A stretch of 64,000 nt of DNA, taken from Opitutaceae bacterium. Its GTDB lineage: Bacteria > Verrucomicrobiota > Verrucomicrobiia > Opitutales > Opitutaceae. This document shows, one piece after another, positions 26,030 through 36,100 of the stretch (within the stretch, counting starts at the first letter, position 1; every line of letters starts with the position of its first letter). A program made the position numbers and the translations under genes. The notes under the pieces are model-generated. The model worked only from the letters and a program-made list of their open reading frames with translations. It did not search any database and had not been told where the DNA came from. Location of the stretch: positions 17,068-81,067 of the forward strand of contig JAUSID010000263.1 in NCBI GenBank assembly GCA_030648295.1, written 5' to 3'.

Positions 26030-26199
26030 GTTCTCTTTCCTCTTTCTCGTTATCTTTCTCCCTGCATCGTATTCCGGCGGCCGAGTGTCATCCATTACAT
26101 GACACTCCCGCTGCGCTTCCTCGGAGAAGCAGAATGCCAGTGTCATCTAATGGCTGACACTTCGGGCCCGGGAGAGAGAAAAAGAAAACGGGAGAGAGA
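26030..26199. promoter_or_regulatory. Nested inverted repeats upstream of xylose-isomerase-like gene
   Basis: The outer arms are a pyrimidine tract (26030-26064, TTCTCTTTCC...TTTCTCCC) and a purine tract (26169-26197, GGGAGAGAGAAAAAG). Inside are two palindromic motifs: TGTCATccattacATGACA (near 26088-26106) and AGTGTCAtctaatggcTGACACT (near 26139-26161). The shared half-site TGTCAT/TGACAC looks like an operator pair; no regulator gene is adjacent. Confidence 0.4.
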
Positions 26200-26260
26200 T
26201 CCGATTTGAGCTTGGACGCGCGCGGCCGGGGTCGTAACCAGATCAGTCCTCACGAACATT

Positions 26261-27301
26261 ATGGCCATCAACCATCGATTCTCCTTTGGTCCCTGGAACA
26301 TCAGCGAAGGCGCCGACCCGTTCGGTCCCGAGGTGCGCCGGGCTTTTGCCCACGACGAGAAATGGGCGCTCTACAAGAAACTCGGCTTCGATGGTGTGCA
26401 GTTTCACGACGATGACGTGGTGCCGAATCTCGGCGGCTTGTCGCCGGCGCAAATCGCGGCCAAGGCCGGCCAGATTTCGACGATGCTCCGGAACGAGGGG
26501 CTCGTTCCCGAATTTGTCGCGCCGCGGCTCTGGTTCGCCGAGCAGACGATCGATGGTGGCTACACGTCGAACCGCGAGAGCGACCGAAAGTACGCGTGGG
26601 AGCGCACGCAACGCTGCGTCGACATTGCGCGCGCCATCAACTGCAAGGCGATCGTCCTGTGGCTGGCGCGCGAAGGAACGTACATCCGCGAGGCCAAGAA
26701 CGCGCGTGTCGCGTACGAGCGGCTGCTGGCATTGATCAACCAGACGCTCGACTACGATCGGGAGATCGAAATCTGGATCGAACCAAAACCGAACGAGCCG
26801 ACCGATCTCGCTTATGTGCCCACCGCGGGACATGCCGTCGCCCTCGCCTACGCTTCGAAGGATCACCAGCGCGTCAAGACGGTCATCGAGAGCGCGCACG
26901 CGATTCTCGCGAACCTCGATCCAAGCGACGAAATGGCGTTCGCACTCGCGCACCAAAAACTGGGCAGCGTCCACCTCAACGATCAGAACGGGCTGAAGTA
27001 TGATCAGGACAAGAATTTCGGCTCGGTGAACCTGCGCGCCGCCTTCAACCAGGTGCTGGTGCTGGAGGAAAATGGCTACGGCACGAAGGGCGAGTTCATC
27101 GGGCTGGACGTGAAGGCCATGCGCACGCAGGCGGGCTGCCCCGTGGTCGATCACCTGAAGGCGAGCCGCGCGATGTTTCTCCACCTGGTCGAAAAAGCGC
27201 GCACCTACGATCGCGCACTGGTTGAGAAATTCCGGGTGCAGCGTGATTACGAGGCGCTGGAGCTCTATACGCTCCGGCACTTGATGGGCGTGAAGGATTG
27301 A
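26261..27301 (+). CDS. Xylose-isomerase-family sugar isomerase
   Basis: A 346-residue cytoplasmic TIM-barrel enzyme clearly of the xylose isomerase family, which converts aldoses to ketoses with two divalent metals. Landmarks: FSFGPWNI at the N terminus, the catalytic FHDDD (H49, D52), the metal-ligand motif IEPKPNEP (173-180) and HLNDQNGLKYDQD (238-250). It is shorter than typical XylA (about 390 residues), with the C-terminal tail reduced. Its position downstream of the receptor at 23031 suggests work on an imported sugar; xylose is not certain. It is separated from the receptor by about 300 bp of inverted repeats. Confidence 0.85.
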   Translation: MAINHRFSFGPWNISEGADPFGPEVRRAFAHDEKWALYKKLGFDGVQFHDDDVVPNLGGLSPAQIAAKAGQISTMLRNEGLVPEFVAPRLWFAEQTIDGGYTSNRESDRKYAWERTQRCVDIARAINCKAIVLWLAREGTYIREAKNARVAYERLLALINQTLDYDREIEIWIEPKPNEPTDLAYVPTAGHAVALAYASKDHQRVKTVIESAHAILANLDPSDEMAFALAHQKLGSVHLNDQNGLKYDQDKNFGSVNLRAAFNQVLVLEENGYGTKGEFIGLDVKAMRTQAGCPVVDHLKASRAMFLHLVEKARTYDRALVEKFRVQRDYEALELYTLRHLMGVKD

Positions 27302-27314
27302 CGCGCGCGGCTCG

Positions 27315-27470
27315 AGTGGCTGCGGCTTCCAGCCGCAGATCATTGGCTGGAAGCCGATGCCACTGTTTCTTTGCTGCGCTCGGGAGAGTTTCGATCGGCG
27401 TAGCAGCCGACGTGAGGAGGCTGGGCGATCGGACGATCACAACGTCCAGCCTCGTTACCTCGGCTGCTAC
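27315..27470. repeat. Two dispersed inverted repeats
   Basis: The first pair is 27315-27334 / 27345-27364 (AGTGGCTGCGGCTTCCAGCC type, related to 56072-56149). The second is 27400-27424 / 27446-27470 (GTAGCAGCCGA...AGGCTGG type, one arm also at 43559-43583). No gene is supported in 27302-27765. Confidence 0.7.
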
Positions 27471-27765
27471 GGACACGGAGTGTTCAACGACATGAGCCGC
27501 GGTCAGCTGTAATCCTCGCGGCGCGATCGGATCATGTCGCTTCGATCCAGTGCGGGCTAAAGCTCCGCCCTACGGCCGGGACTGCGACTCCACGATCCGT
27601 CCGCCACCGAAGCTGATTGCGGATTCACGGGTCCGCCGCGCACCCCAAAAACCGCGACGGTTCGGGCAAGAAGTGCGCAAGAAACGCCGTCGCGGATCAG
27701 GAAGCGATCGCCAAGCATCACGGCCCGAACCCCGCAGTCGCTTGCCCGTGTTTCCGTTCGTCGCG

Positions 27766-28686
27766 ATGAAAACCCCCGGCCTGTTTCGCCTCTCCCGTTC
27801 CGCCGCAGCGGTCGCGCTGGTGCTCTGTCTGTCGAGTTCGACGCGGGCCGAATCTCCGCGCGCCGCGGCGCCGCGGATCGGATCGGTCACTGAGAGTCCG
27901 TTCTTCCCATTCTGCATCGACTGGCACGACGCGAAGAAACGCTCCTTCGCCGAACAGGCCACGATGCTAAGAGAGCTTGGCTATCCAGGTGTCGGGCACA
28001 TCTGGCTCGACAAGGTCGAGGAGCGGCTCGCCACGCTCGACGCCGCGGGACTGCGGCTCTTTCAAATCACGATGACAGTCGATGTCGCGCCGGGGAAACC
28101 GCCCTACGATATACCACGATTCAAGGAAGTGCTCGCGCTCATCGCCGGCCGGCAGGTGCAATTCTGCCTGCTCTGCAAAGGCGCGAATCCCTCCGATGTC
28201 CCGGCCGACAGCCATGCGGTCGAAGTCCTGCGCACGATGTCCGATCTCGCCCGCGCGTCCGGCGCACAATTGCTGTTGTATCCGCACCAGAAGAACTGGA
28301 TCGAGCGGATCGAGGATGCCGTTCGCGTCGCCGACAAGGTCGATCGCCCAAATGTCGGCGTGATGTTCAATCTCTGCCACTGGTTGCGGGTCGACACCGG
28401 TCGCGATTATGCGCGTCTGCTCCGGCAGGCCATGCCGCGGCTTTGGGCCGTGTCGATCAATGGCGCCGATGAACGCGACGAGCAGCCGGGCTGGAAACGC
28501 TACATCCAACCGCTGGACCAGGGGTCGTTCGATGTCGGCGCGCTGCTCCACGCGCTCGACGAACTCGGTTATCGCGGGCCCGTCGGCCTCCAATGCTTCG
28601 GCCTCGGTGGCGACACGCGCGAGCACCTCGTGCGTTCCATGGCCAAATGGCGTGAACTCGGACGAGTGCGCACGGCAACCAAGTAA
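27766..28686 (+). CDS. Exported sugar phosphate isomerase/epimerase-like TIM-barrel protein
   Basis: A 306-residue protein with a signal peptide (RSAAAVALVLCLSSSTRAE) and an AP-endonuclease-2/xylose-isomerase-like TIM barrel (LRELGYPGVGHIWL, QITMTVDV, LLLYPHQKNW, NVGVMFNLCHWL, YRGPVGLQCFG). Such barrels isomerise, epimerise or cleave sugars, often as partners of Gfo/Idh/MocA enzymes. The ATG at 27766 was chosen because it gives the signal peptide. The next gene follows after one base, so they form one operon and probably one pathway in the periplasm. It is a different subfamily from the protein at 26261. Confidence 0.82.
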   Translation: MKTPGLFRLSRSAAAVALVLCLSSSTRAESPRAAAPRIGSVTESPFFPFCIDWHDAKKRSFAEQATMLRELGYPGVGHIWLDKVEERLATLDAAGLRLFQITMTVDVAPGKPPYDIPRFKEVLALIAGRQVQFCLLCKGANPSDVPADSHAVEVLRTMSDLARASGAQLLLYPHQKNWIERIEDAVRVADKVDRPNVGVMFNLCHWLRVDTGRDYARLLRQAMPRLWAVSINGADERDEQPGWKRYIQPLDQGSFDVGALLHALDELGYRGPVGLQCFGLGGDTREHLVRSMAKWRELGRVRTATK

Positions 28687-28687
28687 C

Positions 28688-30058
28688 ATGAACTCCCCCG
28701 CTCGCGTCGTCGGTGCTCGGTCATCAGCCAACGGTGGACCAAGGTCGCTGAGTCGCCGGCAGTTTCTCTCCCGCGCGGCGAAGGCCGGCGCGATTCTCGG
28801 CGCCCCCCTGATCGTCCCCGCCTCCGTCCTGGGCCGCGGCGGCGCGGTCGCGCCGAGCGAACGAATCGTGATGGGTGGCATCGGCATTGGCGGCCGCGGT
28901 GGTTACGACCTCGGCATCCTGTTGCAGGAACCCGGCGTACAGTTTGTCGCCGTGTGCGACGTCCGGAAAACCCGCCGTGACGCCGTGAAGCGGCAGGTGG
29001 ACGATGCGTATCATAACCGCGACTGCGCCACCTTCCGCGATCTGCGCGAACTGATCGCCACCCGGACCGATCTCGACGCGGTGCTGATTGCCACGGGCGA
29101 TCGCTGGCACGCGCCCGCGGCGATCATGGCGATGCGGGCCGGCCTGGACGTGTTCTGCGAAAAACCGTCGACCATGTCGGTCACCCAGGGCCAGGAGCTC
29201 GTGGCGACGGCGCGGCGCTACGGCCGGATTTTCCAGACCGGCATGCAGCGGTTGAGCGAGGCGAATTTTGTCTTCGCCGACGAGCTCGCGCGCAGCGGCC
29301 GGCTCGGCAAGCTGCACACGGTCCACGCCCACCAGCTGAAGTTCCAGATGAAGACCGAGTGGCTGCCGCCGGAGCGGGAGCCGGAGCCGGCGGAGTGCGA
29401 CTGGGACATGTGGCTCGGGCCCGCGCCACGCCGGCCCTACAACGCCGCCTATCTGCGCGGCTGCGGGGCGTGGCTGGATTATTACGATTTCGGCACTGGG
29501 ATCGCCGCGTGGGGCAGCCACACGATTGGACAGTGCCAGTCAGCCGCCGGCGTGCCCGACACTTCGGCGATCGAATACGTGTATCCGGGCACCGATGACG
29601 CCAACGGACTTGTCTGCCGGTACGCCAATGGCGTGAAGATGGTCTGCAACGCGCAGGGCTGGCCGCAGCCGGGCGACAAGGGCATGTGGCGCGGCTCGTG
29701 CGGCGTGCGTTACGAGGGCTCCGAAGGCTGGGTCGCCGTGGCCGACGGCTACGCGCGACCGGATGTTTCTTCACCGTCGCTCCTGCAGGAGTTCGATCCG
29801 GTCATGCGCGAGTACGCGGCGCGAACGAATCGAGGCATGCATCACATTCGCGATTTCCTCGACGGCGTGCGCAGCCGGCGCCCCTGCGTCGCAAATGAAA
29901 CCGTGATGCACCGTGCGATGAGCACGAATCACGTCGCGAACATTTGCATGCTGCTGAAGCGAAATGTCCGCTGGGATCCGGTGAAGGAGGAATTCCCCGG
30001 CGACCCGGAGGCGAACCGGATGCGCTCCCGCGCCATGCGCGAGCCGTGGCGGGGGTGA
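28688..30058 (+). CDS. Tat-exported Gfo/Idh/MocA oxidoreductase
   Basis: A 456-residue NAD(P)-dependent sugar oxidoreductase. It has a twin-arginine signal (LSRRQFLSRAAKAG, about 21-34), a Rossmann fold with the GIGIGGRGG loop (about 65-73), VCDVRKTRRD after strand two, and the family motif CEKPSTMS (the catalytic Lys in EKP). The second half is the alpha/beta dimerisation domain with WLGPAPRRPYN, GIAAWGSHTIGQ and HHIRDFLDGVRSRRPC. Likely reaction: oxidation or reduction of a sugar hydroxyl by tightly bound NAD(P) outside the cytoplasm. It has two relatives in this window (37992 and 41680). Confidence 0.9.
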   Translation: MNSPARVVGARSSANGGPRSLSRRQFLSRAAKAGAILGAPLIVPASVLGRGGAVAPSERIVMGGIGIGGRGGYDLGILLQEPGVQFVAVCDVRKTRRDAVKRQVDDAYHNRDCATFRDLRELIATRTDLDAVLIATGDRWHAPAAIMAMRAGLDVFCEKPSTMSVTQGQELVATARRYGRIFQTGMQRLSEANFVFADELARSGRLGKLHTVHAHQLKFQMKTEWLPPEREPEPAECDWDMWLGPAPRRPYNAAYLRGCGAWLDYYDFGTGIAAWGSHTIGQCQSAAGVPDTSAIEYVYPGTDDANGLVCRYANGVKMVCNAQGWPQPGDKGMWRGSCGVRYEGSEGWVAVADGYARPDVSSPSLLQEFDPVMREYAARTNRGMHHIRDFLDGVRSRRPCVANETVMHRAMSTNHVANICMLLKRNVRWDPVKEEFPGDPEANRMRSRAMREPWRG

Positions 30059-30067
30059 AGGTTTTCG

Positions 30068-30095
30068 CCAGGTTTTCGCTGCTGCGAAAACCTGG
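30068..30095 (+). terminator. Hairpin after oxidoreductase gene
   Basis: Stem CCAGGTTTTCG / CGAAAACCTGG with loop CTGCTG, 9 bp after the stop codon. The core is identical to the hairpin at 18921-18944. No T tract. Confidence 0.55.
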
Positions 30096-30402
30096 GGCGG
30101 AGGAAAATGCGCGTCGGGTCGGCGTCAGGCCCATCGCGCCGCCCGCGTCGATGGGCAGCGACGTGCGCGCGTTGCTCATCACCTGGCCGAACCGCACGTT
30201 CAGAGCTTGGGCAACCTGGCTCCAGCCTTGGCCCTGCGAGCGCAGCGTCAGGTTAACCAGGGGTTGCGACGATGAACTCGCAGCCGCCGGCGACACGAGT
30301 TCGCAACCTACAGCCGGGTTTCGTCACGACCGACGTGTGGATCTCCCGCTCCAACACGCAGACGAAGTTGATACGGTGATCCGTTCCGCCGGCGAATTCC
30401 GC

Positions 30403-30528
30403 ATGAACAGGAAACCCATGATCAGCTGCGTCACACTTATCGCCCTGCTCTCGCTGCTGATCGGAATCGATTCGTGCGATTCACCGGATCAATCGCCGAC
30501 GGACGAGAAACCGTCGGGGGGAGAATAA
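30403..30528 (+). CDS. Small putative lipoprotein or exported peptide
   Basis: 41 residues. A positively charged start (MNRKP), a hydrophobic core (SCVTLIALLSLLIGI), then DSC and an acidic Ser/Pro-rich tail. It could be a small lipoprotein with Cys25, although the residues before it (GIDSC) are not a standard lipobox. No homologue is recognised. It may also be chance; the rest of 30059-30635 shows only the hairpin at 30068 and no gene. Confidence 0.3.
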   Translation: MNRKPMISCVTLIALLSLLIGIDSCDSPDQSPTDEKPSGGE

Positions 30529-30635
30529 TCCCGGGCGCGGTTCCAGGTACCGATGGCATCCCCCCGCGCAGTTCCGCGTCGTCCGCGCCGCGACGGCGAA
30601 GGGCCGCAATGGTTCGCTCCGCCCTGCAGGGACGT

Positions 30636-32021
30636 TCACAAGACAGCTCCAACCAATAGCACGAAACCGAGCCCAACGACTCCGATGATTGACTCGAGCA
30701 CCGTCCAGGTGCGCAGCGTCTGGCCGACGGTGAGCCCGAGCGTATCCTTCACGATCCAGAATCCCCCGTCATTCAAGTGGGAGAGGAACAGCGAACCGAA
30801 GCCGAGCGAGAGCACGAGCAGCTCGCGGTTGATTCCGGGATTCAAGGCGAGCATCGGCGCGAGCAATCCCGCGGCCGTCGTGATCGCAACGGTGGCCGAG
30901 CCGGTCGCAACGCGGATGAACGCGGCGACCAGCCACGCGTAGATCAGTGGCGGCAGGTGCAGGTTTCCCGCGAGTTTGCCGAGCGCGTCCGCGACGCCGG
31001 CTTCGCGCAACACGCGCGCGAACCCTCCGCCCGCGGCGACGACGAGCAGCGTCATGCCGATCGCCGCGACACTTTGCTCGGTGAATCCGAGCAGTTGGGC
31101 GCGGGTGAAATGACAGGCGCGGCCAAAAACCCACAGCGCGGCGAACGTTGCCAGCGCCAGCGCAATCACGGGATGCCCGATGAATGCGAGCGCCACGCGC
31201 GCTCGGTGGCCGCTGGCAAACGCGAGCTCGCCGGCCGTCGCGAGCAGCATCAACGCGATCGGCATGATCATCACGAACGCGGTCGCGCCGACTCCCGGGC
31301 GCGGCCGCGCCGGTTGCGCGTTGCCGGCCCGCGGCGCATCGCCGCCGCCCGTGGAGGTTGCGGCCGGCGTGGCGACAATCACGCGCCGGGCGATCCACCG
31401 CGCAAACCACGGTCCGGCGATCCATGCGGTCGGAATTCCCGTGAGAAACGCGAGCGCGAGCACCTTGCCGTTGTTCGCCCCCAGCGCGTCGATCGCGACG
31501 ACGGGCCCGGGATGAGGCGGCGTGAGCCCGTGCATCACCGAGAGAAACGCCACCAGCGGAAGCGCGAGCAACAGGAACGGCCGCTTGGTTTCGTGCGTCA
31601 GCGAGATCACCACCGGCAGCAGCAGAAACAGCCCGACCGTGAACCACGTCAGCATGCCGACGAGCAGCGCCAGCGCCACGACGCAGGCCATCGCGCGCGC
31701 CGGGCCGAAGATCCGGCTGAACCGTTCGGCCAGCACGTCCGCGCCGCCTGACTCCGCGAGCAACTTGCCGAGCATCGCGCCGAGTGCGATCACCGCCGCG
31801 ATCCCGCCGAAGGTCGCGCCCACGCCATCCTGAAACGCCTTCAACGCCGCCAGCGGTGCCAGCCCCGAGCCGAGCCCGACGATCATCGACGCGATGAACA
31901 GGGCGATGAACGCGTTCAGCTTCCGCCAGGTGACGAGCGCAACCAGCACCGCGATCGCCGCGGCGGCAAGCAGCAGGAGCAGGGACGGTGAAGCGGCGAT
32001 CGAGTCGTGGGGGAGCGACAC
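30636..32021 (-). CDS. GntP-family permease
   Basis: A 461-residue inner-membrane transporter of the gluconate:H+ symporter family, with 12 or more hydrophobic segments. Family features include FQDGVGATFGGIAAVIALGAMLGKLLAESGGAD (about 64-95), the HGLTPPHPGPV loop (about 163-173), a Gly-rich VVAAGGGFARVLREAG and SHLNDGGFW near the C terminus. It would import gluconate or another sugar acid, fitting a neighbouring set of sugar oxidoreductases. It is convergent with the preceding oxidoreductase gene, with about 580 bp between. Confidence 0.9.
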   Translation of the reverse strand: MSLPHDSIAASPSLLLLLAAAAIAVLVALVTWRKLNAFIALFIASMIVGLGSGLAPLAALKAFQDGVGATFGGIAAVIALGAMLGKLLAESGGADVLAERFSRIFGPARAMACVVALALLVGMLTWFTVGLFLLLPVVISLTHETKRPFLLLALPLVAFLSVMHGLTPPHPGPVVAIDALGANNGKVLALAFLTGIPTAWIAGPWFARWIARRVIVATPAATSTGGGDAPRAGNAQPARPRPGVGATAFVMIMPIALMLLATAGELAFASGHRARVALAFIGHPVIALALATFAALWVFGRACHFTRAQLLGFTEQSVAAIGMTLLVVAAGGGFARVLREAGVADALGKLAGNLHLPPLIYAWLVAAFIRVATGSATVAITTAAGLLAPMLALNPGINRELLVLSLGFGSLFLSHLNDGGFWIVKDTLGLTVGQTLRTWTVLESIIGVVGLGFVLLVGAVL

Positions 32022-32150
32022 TCGCGCCGACGATGACCGAACTCAGGGCGAAGAGAAGCCCGGACCACGCCCAGCGCGGTGCATCCGGATTTCTGATTGC
32101 GACTTGTTTTGGCGGACACCCCCTGGGGCCGATACGCGGCGGGGGGCCGT

Positions 32151-32537
32151 TCAGATGCACTGCTGCCCGACATCATGCGTGAGCCGCACCTTCAGCTGGC
32201 GCAATTTCCACCACCCGGGACGCGCCCGCCGCCGTTGCTCGGCGGCCACGGCAATCTCGCCGCAGCGCGGGAACAGTCGGTACACCGCGTCGCTTTCTGC
32301 CGAAGTGAATGGTGCCCCCGCAACGCTGACGCCAAGAATCTCGGCGATCCAGCCGGGGGCGATACCGGCCGCGTGCGCGCGTCGCGCGAACAGAAAGATG
32401 GCGTCACGGAGTTTCTTTTCATCACCGGCCGCACGCTTGAAGGCGGCCACGAGATCGGCCGTGAGGCGGGGGACGATCACGTCATGGTCGGTGGCAGGTG
32501 CCCCCGCCAGCGTCGGCGATTCAGGAAGCGTGATCAT
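32151..32537 (-). CDS. Hypothetical protein, 128 residues
   Basis: Not recognised. The ATG at 32537 gives 128 residues; the frame runs longer upstream, but that part is low-complexity. Residues 20-75 look like a helix-rich or helix-turn-helix-like region (LTADLVAAFKRAAGDEKKLRDAIFLFARRAHAAGIAPGWIAEILGV), where the end resembles the recognition part of an HTH. A basic C-terminal tail follows. It lies upstream of the GntP gene on the same strand, so a regulatory role is possible but only a guess. Confidence 0.5.
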   Translation of the reverse strand: MITLPESPTLAGAPATDHDVIVPRLTADLVAAFKRAAGDEKKLRDAIFLFARRAHAAGIAPGWIAEILGVSVAGAPFTSAESDAVYRLFPRCGEIAVAAEQRRRARPGWWKLRQLKVRLTHDVGQQCI

Positions 32538-32879
32538 AAGGCATGCAGAATGAGCCCGCGATCCCGTATCCGACTGGTGGCGACGCAACCCGGGACAACG
32601 CCGGGTGCGCAGGGGAAAGGTAACCGTCCCGCCCGGCATCAAGCCGTCGGGGACTCTGCGGGGCGGTGAACGACATGCGAGCGAGAGATGCCCTCCCTTC
32701 AAGCGACCGCAGCTGACATTTCTGTCAGGACCCGTCGCTCACCGTCGCAAATCCAAAGCCGGCGGAATGGACGCCGCAATCCTCGCCACCGCCTTCGGGC
32801 AAGGCGGGAAAGAAGAAAAAAGGTTGAGGCCCGGCGGGGCATAGGCGTCCCGCCCATGTTGGATCGATCATCGTACGCT

Positions 32880-32930
32880 TAACCGGTCCCGCCATCACAG
32901 GCAGGATGCCCGTGCCACTTCGGAGGCATC
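32880..32930. repeat. Dispersed repeat GGTCCCGCCATCAC..GGATGCCCGTGCCAC
   Basis: The copy here contains GGTCCCGCCATCACAGGCAG followed by GATGCCCGTGCCAC. A near-identical copy stands at 36337-36370. Each contains a short GGGCAGGATGCCC hairpin. The gap 32538-33118 holds this, a CCCCTCACC direct repeat near 32967 and 33029, and no gene. Confidence 0.65.
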
Positions 32931-33118
32931 CGCGCGCTTGCCACCAGCGCGAGTGCTTCACACCTTGGGTCACCCCTCACCCCATTGCCGCCGGCTTCCG
33001 CCGGTGAGCAACGTCGTAACGCCCGCGTCACCCCTCACCGCCGCATTGTACGAACCATTGTTCGCCCGTGGCTCCGTGCCCCCGAAACCAACTCTTCGTC
33101 CGAAACCCCTCGAAGACC

Positions 33119-36100
33119 ATGAACACCAACAAACGTCTCGCCCTAATCGCCAGATGGATCGCTCTTGCGCTCGCCGCATTCCCCTTCGCGCGCGCCGCCG
33201 ACACCATTCCTGCTGCTTCCGTTTCGCCGACCGGCGTCATCACCGGCTCGGTCAGCAACTCCGCTACGCGAAATCTGCTCGAGGGCGCCCGGGTCGAGGT
33301 GCCCGCGCTCGGGCTCAGCGCGCTCTCCGACAACACCGGCCGTTTCGTGCTGACCGGAGTGCCCGCGGGAGTTCATGACGTCGTCGTTTCCTATATTGGC
33401 CTCGACCCCACCCGTGCCCAGCTCGCGATCGCGGCCGGCCAGCGAACAGTGCGCGATTTCGAGCTCACCACGGGTATCTACAGGCTGGATGCGTTCAAGG
33501 TCACCGGAGAACGCGAAGGCGACGCGCTCGCGATCACCGCGCAGCGCAACGCCGACAACGTGAAGAACATCGTCGCCACGGATTCGTTCGGCAACCTGCC
33601 GAACATGAGCGCGGGCGAGGTGGTCATGCGACTGCCGGGCGTGGCCGGCAGCCCCTCGGAGGAGGGGCATTTCAGCGGGTTCAGCATCCGCGGCATGGAC
33701 AAGTCGCTCAACACGATCACCGTCGACGGCGGACTGCTCGCGAGCATCGGCACGAACCGCTCCTTCGAGATGCAGAGCATCACCGGCACGATGTTCGAGC
33801 AGCTGGAGCTGATCAAGGGACACACGCCCGACAAGGGCGCCAATTCGCTGGGCGGCACGATCAACATGAAGACGCGCTCGCCGCTGAACATGCGCGAAAA
33901 GCGCCGGCTCACGTACAGCGCGACGGTGCGAATGGCACCGCCATTCTTCGAGCAGGTGCCGGTGCGGGAGGAACACCGCGCCCACCCATTGATCACGCTC
34001 GGTTACCAGGAGGTGTTCAGCGTCTTTGGCGGCGAACGCAATCTCGGCATCGCGGCCAATCTTTTCTACCACGAGAATTCCGTCGGGGCATACCGGATCA
34101 CGCACCAGTATCAGAACACCCTGAACACGCCGGCGTTCGTCTGGAGCAGCGACGTGAAGGAGAATTACAACAACCGGAAGCAGCGCAGCCTGAACGTCAA
34201 AACAGACTACCGCTACTCGTTCAACAGCAAGTTTACACTCAACACGACGATCAACGACAACATCGAGCGATTCCGCCGCTCGTACAACACACGGGCGTAT
34301 ACCGGAAACCAGAACACGGTGCCGAATGCGACGACGTCGGGCGTGATTCCCGGCTTCACCGAAAAAGTCACGCAGGTGAGAGCGGTGCCCGCCTCGATGA
34401 TCGACATCCTGACCAACGGGCCGAACAGCTACGTGGTCGAGACCTACCTGATCGATTTTGGCGCCGAGCACGAGTTCGGTCCGCTCCAGCTTGATTACAA
34501 CGCCGGGTTCAGCCGCAACCACCAGGCGTCGGGCCACCACCGCGAAGGCGGCCAGCTCGCGCTCACCCACCGGCTCGCCAATGTTGGATGGATCTTCGAC
34601 CGCACCAATTCAGACACCTACCCGCGGCTCATCCAGACCGCGGGTCCGGATTGGAGCGACCCGAACAATTACCGGCCGATCACGAATGGACTCGTGAAAA
34701 CGAGCTCGGAACAGCCGCAGAACGTCACGCAGGTCCGGGGCAACGCGCGTTACACGCTGCCGATCGCGGTGCGGGCCCACCTCAAGGCAGGCTTTTCCTG
34801 GCGCGAGCAGTCGGTGAAGGCGCGGAACGCCTCCCGCCGCTGGAGCTATATTGGTACGAGCGCGCTGCCGGTGTTCGCCGCCTCCCCGGTTCCTTTCACC
34901 TTTGAAAAGGCCGGGATCAATCTACCGCGCTGGCAGGTTTCCGATTTCATGACCGGGGGTTCCGCGGGCAGGGAGCCGGTTGACGCGTCGTTGTGGCAGG
35001 AGGATCGCTTTTACCACGAAGAGAACAAATTCACCGGCAACCGCAACGCGACCGAGGAGGTGACCGCCGGCTATATCATGGCGCAGGGCAAGCTTGGTCG
35101 CGACGGTTTGCTCGGCCGGACCGGCTATCTCACTGGCGTGCGAACGGAGCGGACCGAAACGGAAGGCAGGGGATGGGTGCGCGCCCGATTTGCCAGCACG
35201 ACGGCGCAACGCGTCGCTGACCCGGTCGGCTCAGCGCAGCGCGACTACGCCAATACGTTTCGCGAGACCAAGGGGGATTACACGAAATCGTTCCCCAGCG
35301 TTCATCTGACCCACGATTTCACGTCGAATCTCAAGGCTCGCGTCAGCTGGTCCACGAGCTTTGGCCGGCCAGCCATGTCGAATTTCCTGCCGAACGAGTC
35401 GGTGAGCGAGACGAACCAGACCGTTACGATTAACAATCCGAGCATTCAGCCGCAGACGGCGAGCAACTGGGACGCGACGCTCGATTATTATTTCGAGCCC
35501 GTGGGCGCGCTTTCGGTCGGCTGGTTCCACAAGACGATCAACGATTATATAGTAAGCGGCACCATCGCCGGCATCGTCGAAGGCGGGACGGACAACGGAT
35601 ACAATGGAGAATTCGAGGGGTTCACGCGGCTGATGAGCAGCAACGCCGGCACGGCCACGGTCCAGGGATGGGAGTTCAGTTACCAGCAGCAGTTCACCTT
35701 CCTCCCCGGGCTGTTCAAGGGCTTCAGCGGAAATGCGAACTACACGATGATCGATACCCATGGGGACTTCGGCGGCAGGGTCGCGCGAAAGACGGGAGAA
35801 GTGGCCGGGTTCATTCCGAAAGCCGCGAATGTCAGCCTCAGCTGGCGTTATCGCGGCTTCAGCACCCGGGTGCTTTATAATTTCGTGGGCGAGCACATCA
35901 CGAGTTACTCGGCCGTCAACCCCGGACAGAATCTCTACCGCTTCGAGCGCGAGACCGTTCACCTCGGCCTGGCGTACCAGCTGCGACCCACGGTCAACCT
36001 CAACCTCGATATCGCGAACCTCTTCAACGAGCCGCAGCGCCTTTACTCCGGGACTCCCAATCGAGCGCAGGATGTCATGATCACCTTCGTCACCGTGACG

